Of a stretch of 64,000 nucleotides of DNA, positions 64,000-64,000 are shown one piece after another. The stretch is from Globisporangium splendens. Its lineage: Eukaryota; Oomycota; Peronosporomycetes; Pythiales; Pythiaceae. The notes below the pieces were generated by a model. It ran no database searches. It had not been told where the DNA came from and was given only the letters and a program-made list of their open reading frames with translations. The number at the start of each line of letters is the position of its first letter. The first letter of the stretch is position 1. The position numbers were made by a program, and so were the translations under genes. The stretch lies in assembly GCA_006386115.1 (NCBI GenBank), contig VFIW01000045.1, positions 292,194 through 356,193 on the forward strand, written 5' to 3'.

Positions 64000-64000
<1 letters not shown>

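Noticed and set aside
1..64000. CRISPR arrays, bacterial operons, rRNA or tRNA genes
   Set aside because: No spaced direct repeats, ribosome-binding patterns or rRNA segments were seen, and I found no cloverleaf by eye; spliced genes show a eukaryotic nuclear origin. A tRNAscan run would be decisive for tRNAs.

Overview
The window looks like nuclear DNA of an oomycete (water mould). Genes carry short introns of about 70-100 bp with GT..AG ends (often GTACGT, GTAAGT). The gene set includes a ciliary transition-zone protein (B9D2-like), a plant-type ArfGAP-C2 protein, a fungal-Flc-like TRP channel and a substrate-binding-protein-like membrane protein. A tyrosine-recombinase element resembles the stramenopile Crypton group. 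The genus cannot be told from sequence alone; a Pythium-like lineage is only a guess.

Layout. 1-10 kb is a compact gene cluster: a PDZ-like protein with repeated S-x-F-x-F motifs, an EFCAB11-like EF-hand protein, an ArfGAP-C2 protein and, on the minus strand, NUP155. 10.5-18.8 kb is a FAR1-like gene fragment cut by a solo LTR and followed by a Ty3/gypsy element. This element has an intact pol frame, a textbook -1 frameshift signal, a deletion of most of gag, and a long antisense coiled-coil ORF at its 3' end. 19-26.5 kb holds mitoribosomal protein mS38, B9D2 and a minus-strand gene. I read that gene, exon by exon, as an FHA domain, then a caspase-like CHAT domain, then a STAND-type NTPase. 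The NTPase part is broken by single-base shifts. 26.6-34.6 kb is one tyrosine-recombinase transposon present twice as a seemingly perfect 3.86 kb inverted repeat around a 251-base gap. 35-39.6 kb holds CPSF3 (CPSF73) and a convergent sulfotransferase. 40.5-47.6 kb is a young Ty1/copia element on the minus strand with identical LTRs and a CAGAA target duplication. It also carries an opposite-strand ORF with chromodomain-like and cysteine-protease-like parts. 48.8-64 kb holds the solute-binding-like protein, the TRP-like channel with a mucin-like ectodomain, a Kelch-BTB protein, a decayed region, a PA-RING-H2 protein and an incomplete gene at the right edge.

The most unusual items are the FHA-CHAT-NTPase gene and the opposite-strand accessory ORFs found in both unrelated retroelements. 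The tyrosine-recombinase element with 38-bp terminal inverted repeats is also notable. Several genes need a one-base shift to keep a good frame, often at homopolymers, so local base-calling errors must be weighed against true decay. All family names come from reading motifs by eye; no database search was run.
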